DNA from: Reticulitermes lucifugus
Taxonomy: Eukaryota > Arthropoda > Insecta > Blattodea > Rhinotermitidae
Assembly (NCBI GenBank): GCA_026260175.1
Contig: JAKCWW010003693.1
Location: 1-26,449, forward strand
Direction of reading: 5' to 3'
DNA length: 26,449 nucleotides
Part shown: positions 18,166 to 26,449 of the stretch, piece after piece
How the letters are laid out: each line of letters begins with the position of its first letter
How positions within the stretch are numbered: the stretch's first letter is position 1
The notes under the pieces: generated by a model
Told to the model about the DNA's origin: nothing
What the model saw: the letters and a program-made list of their open reading frames with translations, nothing else
Database searches by the model: none
Made by a program: the position numbers and the translations under genes

Positions 18166-19679
18166 TAATTCATGGATACATAAGCAAATTTGACATGCGT
18201 GTTGACGTATTTATTTGGGCTCCTTCACTGTAATCGCAATATAATTTAATTTATATCTAACCACTGAATGTTTTTCAGTCATACCCAAATATATATGAAA
18301 ATATTGTGTATAAGATATGTAGTTTGTTCCTTGTACATATGTATGTGTAGTTTACAAATGCGAATGAAATAGCAGAGCAGCAATCACAATAGCAATGCAT
18401 TCTCGGTTAATCTTTTATCTACTACAAAATCCTCATTAAACGACCGGGCTTCGATCCTGAGTCCTTTTGATGTGAGGTGTAGCCAAGAGACAAAATGCGC
18501 GACGTTAGCCACAGGAATCGAATCAGACACGCTTTACGCCGGGTTATCTAGCGGCTTCATTGGTTCGTTCCTGTTTCCGGCAGCTCTTCTGTCACAGAGT
18601 GCAATGACGCAGAGAGCTACAACGAAGCTTTATAACCACGTGATTTGATTTACACCTCATTTCCGGTTACTGTACTTCTCGCAAGTGCGATCTCTTGTAA
18701 ACTGACCTTATTTTTGTGATTTATTCTTCCCCTCTCCAACCCCCAGAATACACTTCATAATTTTAATATACAATATGTTACAGGGCAATACATCTGGTAG
18801 TGAAGTAAACCGAAGAGCCTGGTGATCTATTAAATGTTTACGTATAATACGGCGATGAAAGATACGTAGCACGTTTATTTTCACACTTCTTAAACACCGT
18901 GTAAAAACGGTGTTCACCAAAGTGTGTCCATGGTAAATCACCAAAGAAACAAACACAGAAATTGAGAAAAAAACAAGAGAAAGAAGAAAGAGACGAAGCA
19001 AGAAGGACAAAGAATTGACGTGTTTGAAAAATGTCATTGCGAACTTTGTTTTTCGATTTAACAAGTGTGGAAGAATGTCGTTCAGTTAGTTTGTAGTAAA
19101 TATTTTTCAATTTTTTTTGCGATTTTTATGTAATTGGCCTTGACGTTTATTTATTTATGATACAGAACTTGTATTGGAACAATCAAAATATAGGCCTACC
19201 TCCTCATATAATTAAATGTGTGATCTCATTCTTTTATATCTGGTGTCGAATTAAATCGAACTCCCTTGTTTCAACGTTTTTAATTACATTTGACTTGCTA
19301 CATACGAGCCTAATGATAGCTTAATCTGATAAACCCCTTAGACATGGTACATTTTGCCGCATTTTAGACTGCGAATTTGAAAGAGTGCTCTTCTTGACCT
19401 ATGGTCAATTAAAATTGCTGGGGCAAGGAAGTAACCGATTGATCGGACAGAGTAAGATATCGCGCGTTTCAGATTACTTAGAAACTAAAGCAGTGATATA
19501 AAAATTAATTAACTTTAAGCGGGACATTTATTCCTACATTCCCCGACATTATTTCAAAATTCACACACGTTTCCGTTAGAGCTATAATTTCTTGTAGCTG
19601 CTAAGGATTTTTTTGAAGGGCCCCGCAGCAGCTGCTACGGACGCACCGCAGCCTTGAGGCTTATTGTGCAACCCTGTGA
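18166..19679. other. AT-rich non-coding stretch, nothing recognised
   Basis: The longest ORF (18708-19064, minus, 118 codons) is low-complexity, rich in Phe, Leu and Ser from a purine-rich plus-strand tract at 18960-19010. It has no recognisable domain. A TAGGCCTA octamer lies at 19191-19198. Confidence 0.55.
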
Positions 19680-19884
19680 TGAAGATTATTAATTAATTTT
19701 ATTTTCCGTTTTTCCTTGTAACGGAGCACCGGTGGAATGAAATTAAAACCGAAATACTCGGGGAAAAACCTGTTCCAGTGCTACTTTGTCCATCACAAAT
19801 CCCACATGGACTGACCCGGGATCGAACCCGGGCCTCCGCGTTGAGAGACTTGCGACTAACCGCCTGAGCCATGGCACGGCCAAG
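19680..19884 (-). mobile_element. tRNA-derived SINE, family 4
   Basis: Minus strand: GGCCGTGCCATGGCTCAGGC (A-box region), then GGCCCGGGTTCGATCCCGGG (B box, near 19838-19819), TCAGTCCATGTGGGATTTG, a segment with GTTTTTCCCCGAGTATTTCG, and an AT-rich end. The tRNA arms of the head still pair in the T stem (CCCGGG/CCCGGG), but the acceptor stem does not, so it is not a tRNA gene. The CCGAGTA-TCGG segment resembles a domain seen in widely distributed animal SINEs. That comparison is from memory. Confidence 0.75.
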
Positions 19885-19959
19885 GATGTTTAATATGTAA
19901 GGTTGCCTGGGCCATAAGAATTAATTGAGACGACATCGTAATATTAAATATTGCTCATT

Positions 19960-20790
19960 TATTCAACTGAAGTGCCGCACAGAAGTGTGCATGTCCTATT
20001 TCGGCACGAGTTTAAAATATCCGTCACGGTAAAAATTGGGTTCACGAACAGATATTTCCACTTTCCCGTCACTGTGGAATCGGCGACATGCCAAGTGTTG
20101 CTTCAGCGTTTCAAATAAATGAAAGTCCGACGGGGCAAAGTCAGGACTATAGGTTGGATGGTCCAGAAGTTCCCAGTGAAACGCCTGCAACAACTCTTGT
20201 GTCAGACATGAGCTGAATGGTTTTGCATTATCATGCGGCAGGATAGCACCTCGTGGCAGATATCCAGGTCTCTTCTAATGTTCGTTTTAATTTTTGTATC
20301 TTGAGGCGTAAACACGCCGTGAATGACTCCTTCTGCATCCTAGAACACAGATGCCATAATTTTTTTTTCAGGAAATGACACACGGTGAACCTTTTGGCTG
20401 TGGGAGAAGTTGAGTGCTTCCGCTGCATTCGGGTTTGTTTTGTGTGAGGAGCAAAATGGTGCACCAATGTCTCATCGCCCGTCGCTTTGTATTTCAGGAA
20501 CTCGTCGACTTTCGTGCTCTTCCGTCGATCTCGGTAACCAGCCTGCGCATTGTTTGCAGTATTCCAGTTCCTCGTGGACACTGATGTGTACAGTTCCGAT
20601 GGACAGCGCCTGTACTGCGGATAAATCTCGAATTGTGAACTGTCGATATTTCCAGAATCAGTTTCTCCTCTCATGCTGCCTCCACATCCGTCCTGGCCGA
20701 CCGGTGCGATCATCATCGTGGATGGCCCTTTGGCCATTTTCGAATTCTATTCAACTTTTTCTGACATGCTGAATCCTCATTAAGCCATTT
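19960..20790 (-). mobile_element. Mariner element relic
   Basis: Holds a mariner transposase pseudogene with some flanking non-coding sequence. No terminal inverted repeats or TA duplications could be confirmed at either end, so the boundaries are approximate. A second DNA transposon of the same superfamily lies at 1-1119, but the two transposases differ in their catalytic-motif context and are separate families. Confidence 0.75.
19975..20780 (-). pseudogene. Broken mariner (DD34D) transposase
   Basis: The motif order on the minus strand is a DDDRTGRP-like linker (about 20720-20690), a degraded helix-turn-helix with STGAVHRN (about 20620-20597), GDETLVHHFAPHTK (first catalytic Asp codon 20474-20476), ILPHDNA (second Asp 20230-20232), and LLDHPTYSPDFAPSDFHLF (third Asp 20125-20127). 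The second and third Asp are separated by exactly 34 residues, the mariner signature DD34D. All three acidic residues survive. However, at least three frameshifts and stops break the protein, and the first-to-second Asp distance of 244 nt is shorter than usual, implying a deletion. The N-terminal start is not identifiable. The protein would have moved the element by cut-and-paste; this copy is inactive. Confidence 0.88.
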
Positions 20791-21900
20791 GCATACACCT
20801 CTAAATATTGGCTGTGAATTTCGTTGGGGAAAAGATGTTTCGCCCGTGTCAACCAAATTACAGTACGAACTTTACCGTTGTACAACGACTTCCGTCCTGC
20901 ATAGCACCTTATTGACTGTTGCGCCGCCTATTGCATTTTACCTCTACCTGAAGAGCTACCCCTACCAGAAAATGAAGTACCTGATTGACAAAAAGGTTAC
21001 AGGCTGAAGAACCTTGCTTTTTGAACGTACCTAACAAATCTTCTTAAATCACTCCGACTCGGATCTTTACGGAAACCCGAAGTCCACAATCGTGGTTACA
21101 CAAGGAGCTGTTGAACATTTTCCTGAACCGGTTGATTCCGTTTACACCTCCACTTCTTATTTTCCTAAGGCCCATTTTATTATTATCCGCCACGTACACA
21201 CAGGCTTGCGGGTGGTATCTCTCTGCAAGCTGCAAAACAAGAATGTTACTTATACTCTTACTTTTATTTTCCACACTCATAGGCTTGCTCGTGAATCTTA
21301 TATGTCATGTTTCTGGAATACTAGACGAAAAACATATATGATTAGGCAATTCTCTCCAGGTAATTGTTACTCATCTCTCCCAGGTCAGATAATTTGAGAA
21401 GAAAAACATAATTTCCAGAATTAATTTTTGCGGAAAGGAACACTGTACAGTCCTCAGCAACTGACATGGTGTCGTTACAAAAACATCTAAACAGCTGCCC
21501 ATGGAGAGTATGAAGAAAATTGTTCCGCAATCCACAACAGGTATATGCGCCATATTCTTCTGCTCTCTGCTTGTTCTCTTAATAAACACATGCACCAGTA
21601 ACAACAAAAATGAATCCAAATGAAAATGCGTTCGTGCCCCGCTGTATAAATAACCCTAACGTGACGCTTTACGTACTGAATAGACCGTGGTTTTGCCCCA
21701 CGCCGTCCGCTCACATGTAACAGCGGCTATCATAATTGGAAAAAATTGGAAACTGGGAAAGGAAATATATCACTCTTTATTGGTTAAACTTTGCGGTTGT
21801 GAATGGAGCTTAGCGGCCATCTGCAGCTTCATTATTCATTGCACAGCGGTTCTCTCACAAAAACTGTTAATAAGCGAGGGAAGTGCTTGAATTCTGGGTG
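20791..21900. other. Non-coding stretch, nothing recognised
   Basis: Several overlapping ORFs of 60-101 codons occur on both strands, none with a recognisable family. A TATA-like GTATAAATAA sits near 21643-21652 with no plausible gene downstream. Confidence 0.5.
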
Positions 21901-21901
21901 T

Positions 21902-21946
21902 AGATGAGAGGATAATATTAGAATGGGTCTTGCAGAAATACGATGT
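21902..21946 (+). mobile_element. Short scrap of the LINE coding tail
   Basis: GAGGATAATATTAGAATGGG, followed by TCTTGCAGAAATACGATG, translates as EDNIRMGLAEIRC. It parallels [13 protein letters not shown] at 7132-7170 in LINE copy 1. At 45 bp it is short, and homology is plausible but not certain. Confidence 0.45.
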
Positions 21947-22547
21947 GTATGTCAGTGCCTTTCATAGTGTTTTTCTCGTGTACCACCAGATAAAACATGT
22001 ACAAGTACCACTATGTACTGAAAATATTAATAAAAATGTCTACTTTGAGGATACTGGTCTTCCGGGGTATTTTGCTATATAGCGAGTTTGAAGTCATTAA
22101 ACCTGCTAACCAGCAAAACAACGCTGCGGAAACCTCAAAGTTCGCGATTTATGCTTTTGTAATTTTAACTTTTGTACAGTTAGCATTCTTTGTACCGCGC
22201 TTTAATGTACTACTACAATATCAAAACCAAATAAATACTAAAACATGAAACAGACCCAAGATATTTTCATACCTCTTCCGTGTTAGTGTGAGACGTGAGC
22301 TTTTTTTGATGACATCAGCTTCTCAGTTCTCGGTGGCACAGTACCAACAGCGAATATCAAATCCGATTCCAGCTGCAGGCAATTTCTTCGCAGATGCTTC
22401 TTCTGGTTTTATAAATCTGGCAAGAGTATTTTATGTAATTTCTGTGCATTTCGGTTGGATTTTGACGTTTTTTGTTTCCTATTTAAAAATTTGTCCATTC
22501 TAAATTGCACTAACGCAAAAAGAAATTAAACAGTACACAATGCTCTA
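21947..22547. other. Non-coding stretch, nothing recognised
   Basis: Two plus-strand ORFs (21997-22248 and 22288-22503) each encode a hydrophobic stretch, but they lack family resemblance and splice or promoter context. Treated as chance. Confidence 0.5.
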
Positions 22548-22772
22548 ATTCCCGGGTTCAAATAATTCACACTACACTTGTGCTCCAAAACGTCCAGACT
22601 AGCTCTGAGGCCCACCCAGCCTCCTATTCAAAGGGTACCGGGGGCTGTTTCCCCGGGGCATAGCGGCCGGGGCGTGAAGCTGACCGCCCACCTCCATCTA
22701 GTACCCTAGTTAAGAATGAGTGGAGCTACAACTCTGCTCCCCCTGTATGCTTTCTTGGCATAGAGAGAGACT
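22548..22772 (+). mobile_element. SINE family 3 with decayed head
   Basis: A possible B-box relic CCCGGGTTCAAATAATTC at 22552-22569. Then CGTCCAGACTAGCTCTGAGG, CCACCCAGCCTCC, GGGTACCGGGGGCTG, the shared block CCCCGGGGCATAGCGGCC, GTGAAGCTGACCGCCCACC, and a 3' part ending GGCATAGAGAGAGAC. It is the longest body of this family in the window and abuts the inverted repeat at 22775. Confidence 0.8.
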
Positions 22773-22774
22773 GG

Positions 22775-22894
22775 GATGTTACCCAGCGTAAGTTGGTGGT
22801 TAGGTACCGACATTTCGGGACAAGCTTGAAGATAGGACAGGTAGTTAGTCCCGAAACGTCGGTAATTAACTACCACTCGACGCTTCGTAACATC
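22775..22894. repeat. 120-bp near-palindrome with a hammerhead-like signature
   Basis: Outer arms begin GATGTTAC (22775) and end GTAACATC (22894). Inner arms are TACCGACATTTCGGGAC (22805-22821) and GTCCCGAAACGTCGGTA (22848-22864), 16 of 17 paired. On the plus strand, TTGAAGA (22826-22832), a GGAC/GTCC stem and GAAACGTCGGTA follow the order of a type I hammerhead core with a 2-bp helix III. However, the first core base is changed and helix I is not evident. It looks like two head-to-head copies of a pseudo-LTR-type sequence. Confidence 0.65.
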
Positions 22895-24291
22895 GCAGAA
22901 GAAGGAAGATTTAATTTACGCCGCGGAGGAAGCTTGAAGTCACGCTAGAAATCGTAGTCTACGCAGGTTATCTAAACACACATAAATCTTTCGCCTTTTA
23001 CTAAAGTTTTGCGTGAAGGGGAACAAGTGATGAGTACAGCAACAAAGGTAAACCACATTACCGCGCTGTTATGCATTTATCCGTACTGAACTGCAACAAT
23101 TCAAACGAAAAATCTCACTGATAATGTCAATAATTCAAAACAAAAATTGTGAATTCAAATATTTCAGATGACTCAAAGATCGCACTACTGAGTCGCTTCA
23201 TAGGCTTAATACTTCTTTCCACCTGGCGGTTAAAATCTCATACAAAAACACGAATAAGTATTGCAATGCTCCCCTGTTTGCTGCTGCACCCAGTCAGCTG
23301 AATTTCGAATTAGTAGACTTGAGCCTGTCTCCCTCGCAAAATATTTACTGCCTGCCGCTTCAAATTCCACCCTCAAAGTATTGCAGTCAAACGTTTCAAA
23401 TGAGCAAGTTTGCAAGGTTTTATGACTCCCTTCTGCATCCAGCTCTGCAAAACTCACCCCCAACTGTGACCCTCCTTAGAGAGGTAATTGAAGAACCAAG
23501 AAGAATAATCAAGATATTCTAAGATCCTCAGTTCCTTTGGTCTGACAGATTGTTTGATGCCTAAAAACATGTTACACTATTCGGTAGTCAGTCGCAATTA
23601 GGCGACAGAGGAAAGCCCTTATTTATGTTTGAACAATGAAACAGTATTTTGGTATACACGTTACAAATATTTTGTTTACGTTTCAACACACTTAAAACAA
23701 ATTTAATAATGCAGTTAACATTTCTAAAATTTAATTATTGAAAAAAAATCATAAATTTCTTCGCGTACCACCAGGCCACCGTCCGCCTACTACCATTTGA
23801 ACAGTACTGGTGTATGTGTAGACTGGACGTGACTCAGGATAGGGTATAATGGTTGGTTGCTGTAAAAAAGCTAAGAAACTCTGGGTTTCGTCAAAGCTAT
23901 AAATTATTGTCTTCTCAAATAAAACCGTGTGACATGGAGTTAAGAAGTTGGTGCGTGAATTACAGCATTACCAGTTCTTAGACAATTTGTTCCTAACCAA
24001 AGGCGCCGGCAATGAGGTGCAAGGTGGCGCACTTGCGTCACCTTGCGGTTTGGCATTTAACAATCTCTTAAATCAATCTATAATAAAACCTACAAAAACA
24101 AAACTAAATTGCGTGTTGTTCCTGCAGTTTTAGTCTAAGGATTAACTAAGGATTTAACTGAATGACAGTCATGTTACTGTCTTATCCAGCACTGGTCAAT
24201 TTACATGTAGATAATGTGCACCACCTTGAAAATAAATCCTGCCTGCGCTCTTTTTCTTAAACACTGTTACCAAGAAACTTAACTAGCCGTA
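22895..24291. other. Non-coding stretch, nothing firmly recognised
   Basis: The minus ORF 23230-23463 contains a protein-like segment (LRVEFEAAGSKYF) that I cannot assign. A short hairpin GCAAGGTG/CACCTTGC lies near 24018-24045. No element ends were seen. Confidence 0.5.
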
Positions 24292-24450
24292 ATGCTTCTG
24301 AATTTTATGCAGTTCGGGAGCTGCAGGATTCAAATCTCGGCCAGGACACTGTCTTTGCTGAGGTTTGTCGTACTTTATCGCACTCCCACCAAGCAAATTT
24401 CGGGGTACCGTGTATTAACTTCAATTAGGCCACGACTGCTTCCTTCCACA
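24292..24450 (+). mobile_element. Degraded SINE relic
   Basis: GGATTCAAATCTCGGCCAGG near 24326 resembles a B box with its flank. CAATTAGGCCACGACTGCTT near 24422 resembles a 3' part of a SINE widespread in insects (AATTAAGGCCACGGCCGC-type, from memory). No A box or duplication was found. Confidence 0.45.
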
Positions 24451-24601
24451 TCTTTTTTTAATTCATCATTCACTATCATCCAATCGTTGACGCTATAGAG
24501 TGACAGTGAGTGACAGCCTTGTTAGATAAACAGCACATTTAAAGGCTATTACCAAAATTATCGAACAAACTGGTATGTCGGTACAGCTCACAAATAGCTG
24601 T

Positions 24602-24801
24602 GGATTCGAATCCCGCTGAGGGCATGGATGTTCGCCTCTTGTGTTTGTTGTATATTGTGTAGGTAGCGGCCTCTGAAACGGGCTGATCACTGGTTCACGT
24701 GTGTGTGTGTGTGTTTGTGTGTCTAATTGTGTGTGATCTAGGAACCGCAAAAGAGGCGACCTATGTCCGATTTGGGCTGTAGCGCCACAAAAAAAATAAT
24801 C
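24602..24801 (+). mobile_element. 5'-truncated SINE family 2, subfamily b
   Basis: Begins just at the B box (ATTCGAATCCCGCTGAGGGC) and continues GTGTAGGTAGCGGCCTC and GTCTAATTGTGTGTGATCTA. Ends GGGCTGTAGCGCCACAAAAA. It carries an expanded GT tract at 24699-24715 in place of part of the body. The diagnostic positions match the copy at 4546. Confidence 0.85.
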
Positions 24802-24816
24802 AGGAGCGTTGTAGAG

Positions 24817-24880
24817 CATAGTTCTCATTTTCGGGTCGCGACCCACATTGGAATTTCGAAGGGTCGTCCGAGAAATACTT
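24817..24880 (+). mobile_element. Possible hAT-type transposon terminal fragment
   Basis: CATAGTTCTCATTTTCGGG, followed by the perfect 12-bp palindrome GGGTCGCGACCC (24833-24844), CACATTGGAA and a second GGGTCG. This arrangement resembles the ends of hAT elements of the Charlie type (CAGNGGTTCTCAA then a GGGTCGCGACCC block). No 8-bp target duplication and no partner end were found. Confidence 0.35.
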
Positions 24881-25867
24881 ATTTTTGTTTTTGTCCTTGT
24901 GCTTGTAGCACTAGGCCATGAGAGCGCATGAGGGGTGTGGCGGAAAGCTTCACACATTCTTAACCTCGATGTAGCATGTGTTCAAAATTTAGATGGAGAT
25001 TTGTGGCTCAATTTACACCAAAACTACTTTATTTCTGTATGTGACACTGTCTGATATATTAGGTATCTACAAACGTTTTGAAGGAACTTGGTGTCTGATT
25101 ATTGTACCTTGAAGATGGAAGCAGCATATCCTTCCGAAAAATTCGTATCTCTGTACCAAACTGGACGATGTCACGTCCCACCTTTATAGCCACAGCTGTG
25201 AGAACCTCAAATCTTTACCTCATCTGCTAAGAAAAGCTGATTTAGAATGTGGCCTTCGTAAACGTTCCAGATATACCCCATTAAAATCACTATTTCTGGC
25301 AGTGGAGGTGTATGCCTTCCTTTATAGGGTTTATGGCGCTGTATTTAAGCACAAGTAAAATTTTACATTTCAGCTGAAATCCTGAAAATATGAAATAACA
25401 AACAATAAAGCAGACCCACTTTATTTGTTCCAGTATCTTCCATTTCAACGCGATGAACCTGGTCTACGTCTCTTAGCATGGCCCAGTGTTTCAATACTTG
25501 GCATCAAAACCACACAGCGTGCTGTGTTTTGTGTTCTAGTCGCCGTACCTCTCCTGCTGTTTGCTGGATAGTTTGACGGTGTTTAAAAATATCGTAACCA
25601 TTATAATTTACCTGAGCTTATATTGCCTAATTTCTTGATATATTTTAGACGGGTTTCAAACATGGCGTCGATTTTGTGGTAGCTATCTTTAATATTCTAG
25701 GTGCAGCCAAATTGAACACAGCAGTAATTTAGTACAAAGACAAATTAAATCTGTGTTCCTTGTAGCTGGTATAACCTTATACAGGACCGTAATTAAGCAA
25801 TCGATACGGACACTAGGCTATGGACTACAGTACCGAAGAATGGGCGCTCCAGATTGCTTTTCTCCAC
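24881..25867. other. Non-coding stretch, nothing firmly recognised
   Basis: No ORF of note. A short segment at 25195-25215 (GCTGTGAGAACCTCAAATC) may belong to the same old repeat as 13527-13615 and 22850-22925, but it is too short to be sure. Confidence 0.5.
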
Positions 25868-26150
25868 GAAGTCGGGGTATCTAAGTCAGTGTAGTAACTA
25901 CTCTACGGGCTGTAAACCCAAGGAACGGGTGTTCAATTCCTGACAGGGGTGATGCGTTTTTCTCTTCTCCAAATCGTCCATACTGGCTGTAGTGTCCACC
26001 CACCAATAAAATGGGTGCAGGGAGCTCTTTCTGCGGGGGTAAAGCGGCCGAGCCTTAAGCTGACTTCACATGAATCGTGTGCCGTAGCGCCGTAGGTTAA
26101 AAATATGTAAGCTATACTTCCACTGTGCCATACGCCTTTACGACTTTAAA
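25868..26150 (+). mobile_element. SINE family 3, near full length
   Basis: The only copy in the window with both head and body. A-box region GGTATCTAAGTCAGTGTAG at about 25876, B box GGTGTTCAATTCCTGAC at 25928-25944, junction TTTTTCTCTTCTCC, then CGTCCATACTGGC, CCACCCACC, GTGCAGGGAGCTC, and the shared block GCGGGGGTAAAGCGGCCG (26033-26050). Then AAGCTGAC and a 3' part ending GTGCCATACGCC. It defines the order of blocks used to recognise the other copies. Confidence 0.85.
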
Positions 26151-26204
26151 ATGGACAGCTTAAAGTTTTACCTTGAACTCCCTGCAGCACCCAAAATGTG
26201 GGGT

Positions 26205-26297
26205 CCACCCAGCCTCCTGTCAGGCGGGTACCAGATGGCTCTATTCCCGGGGGTTAAGCACTCTTGACATGAAGCAGACTGCTCTTCGCCATATAAG
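26205..26297 (+). mobile_element. SINE family 3 body fragment
   Basis: GTGGGGTCCACCCAGCCTCC, GGCGGGTACCAGATGGCTC, CCCGGGGGTTAAGCAC and ATGAAGCAGACTGC follow the family 3 order. It lacks both head and 3' end and abuts an oppositely oriented SINE. Confidence 0.75.
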
Positions 26298-26449
26298 GTA
26301 AAGGTAAAGTTCTCCCTAGAACGGGCCATGAAGGCCCAGAGGGGGAGTAGACGTATTGCGCTACTCTTTCTTTAACCCTGGCAATGGATGAGGGTGGGTG
26401 GTCAACTCCACACCCCGGCCGCTTTACCCCCGGGAAAGAGACCCGGTAA
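26298..26449 (-). mobile_element. SINE 3' half, opposite orientation, cut by the window end
   Basis: Minus strand: CCCGGGGGTAAAGCGGCCGG at about 26435-26416, GGAGTTGACCACCCACC, GGGCCTTCATGGCCCGTTC and the tail AACTTTACCTTTACCTT ending at 26298. The TTTACC tail and the GGGCCT-GGCCC block resemble the SINE at 3193-3492. The head lies beyond the window. Confidence 0.75.

Noticed and set aside
18480-18560. Possible additional SINE head (minus strand GATTCGATTCC)
   Set aside because: A B-box-like match alone, with no A box at the right distance, no tail and no matching body.
18708-19110. 118-codon and 90-codon minus-strand ORFs
   Set aside because: Low-complexity Phe/Leu/Ser-rich translation of a purine-rich tract, with no domain.
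19812-19884. Possible minus-strand tRNA gene with a perfect T stem
   Set aside because: The acceptor stem does not pair, there is no sensible anticodon arm and a SINE body follows.
21997-22503. Hydrophobic ORFs suggesting small membrane proteins
   Set aside because: AT-rich DNA readily gives hydrophobic chance ORFs. No start context, homologue or neighbour supports a gene.
24018-24045. Hairpin resembling a bacterial terminator
   Set aside because: No bacterial genes are present and there is no T run. It is probably chance in a GC-richer patch.
1-26449. CRISPR array, phage or bacterial defence system
   Set aside because: The only regular repeat is a gapless 32-bp minisatellite without spacers. 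All recognised proteins are eukaryotic transposon relics.

Overview
This window looks like intergenic or intronic DNA from a large, repeat-rich insect genome. I see no intact host protein-coding gene, no intact tRNA or rRNA, and nothing bacterial (no operons, no CRISPR array). Almost every recognisable piece is a decayed transposable element. The SINE types, the LINE C-terminal tail and the frequent octamer TAGGCCTA fit a blattodean (cockroach or termite). That placement rests on recalled resemblance and is an inference, not a search result.

Layout: positions 1-1119 hold a broken Tc1/mariner-superfamily transposon on the minus strand, cut by the window start. A tRNA-headed SINE with a TTACC tail lies at 3193-3492. 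Copies of a second SINE family with a tRNA-Leu/Ser-like head lie at 4546, 7601, 8054, 15914 (minus) and 24602. The 3' ends of two copies of one non-LTR retrotransposon lie at about 6800-7330 and 11347-11690, with a possible third scrap at 21902. Positions 7979-9351 hold the most interesting object: a Penelope-like element remnant (minus strand) with a GIY-YIG endonuclease relic, bounded by inverted arms that each carry a hammerhead-ribozyme-like core. One arm is split by a SINE with a 10-bp target-site duplication. Members of a third SINE family lie at 10851, 13255 (minus), 17995 (minus), 22548, 25868 and 26205. A SINE of the 3193 type or a relative lies at 26298 (minus), and a different SINE at 19680 (minus). 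A 32-bp minisatellite interrupted by an assembly gap is at 14112-14765. A mariner (DD34D) transposase relic is at 19960-20790 (minus). A near-palindrome with a second ribozyme-like signature is at 22775-22894.

The remaining stretches are AT-rich and contain only short chance ORFs and microsatellites. The genes do not work together in any pathway: the window is a record of successive insertions, several datable relative to each other by nesting and by target-site duplications.
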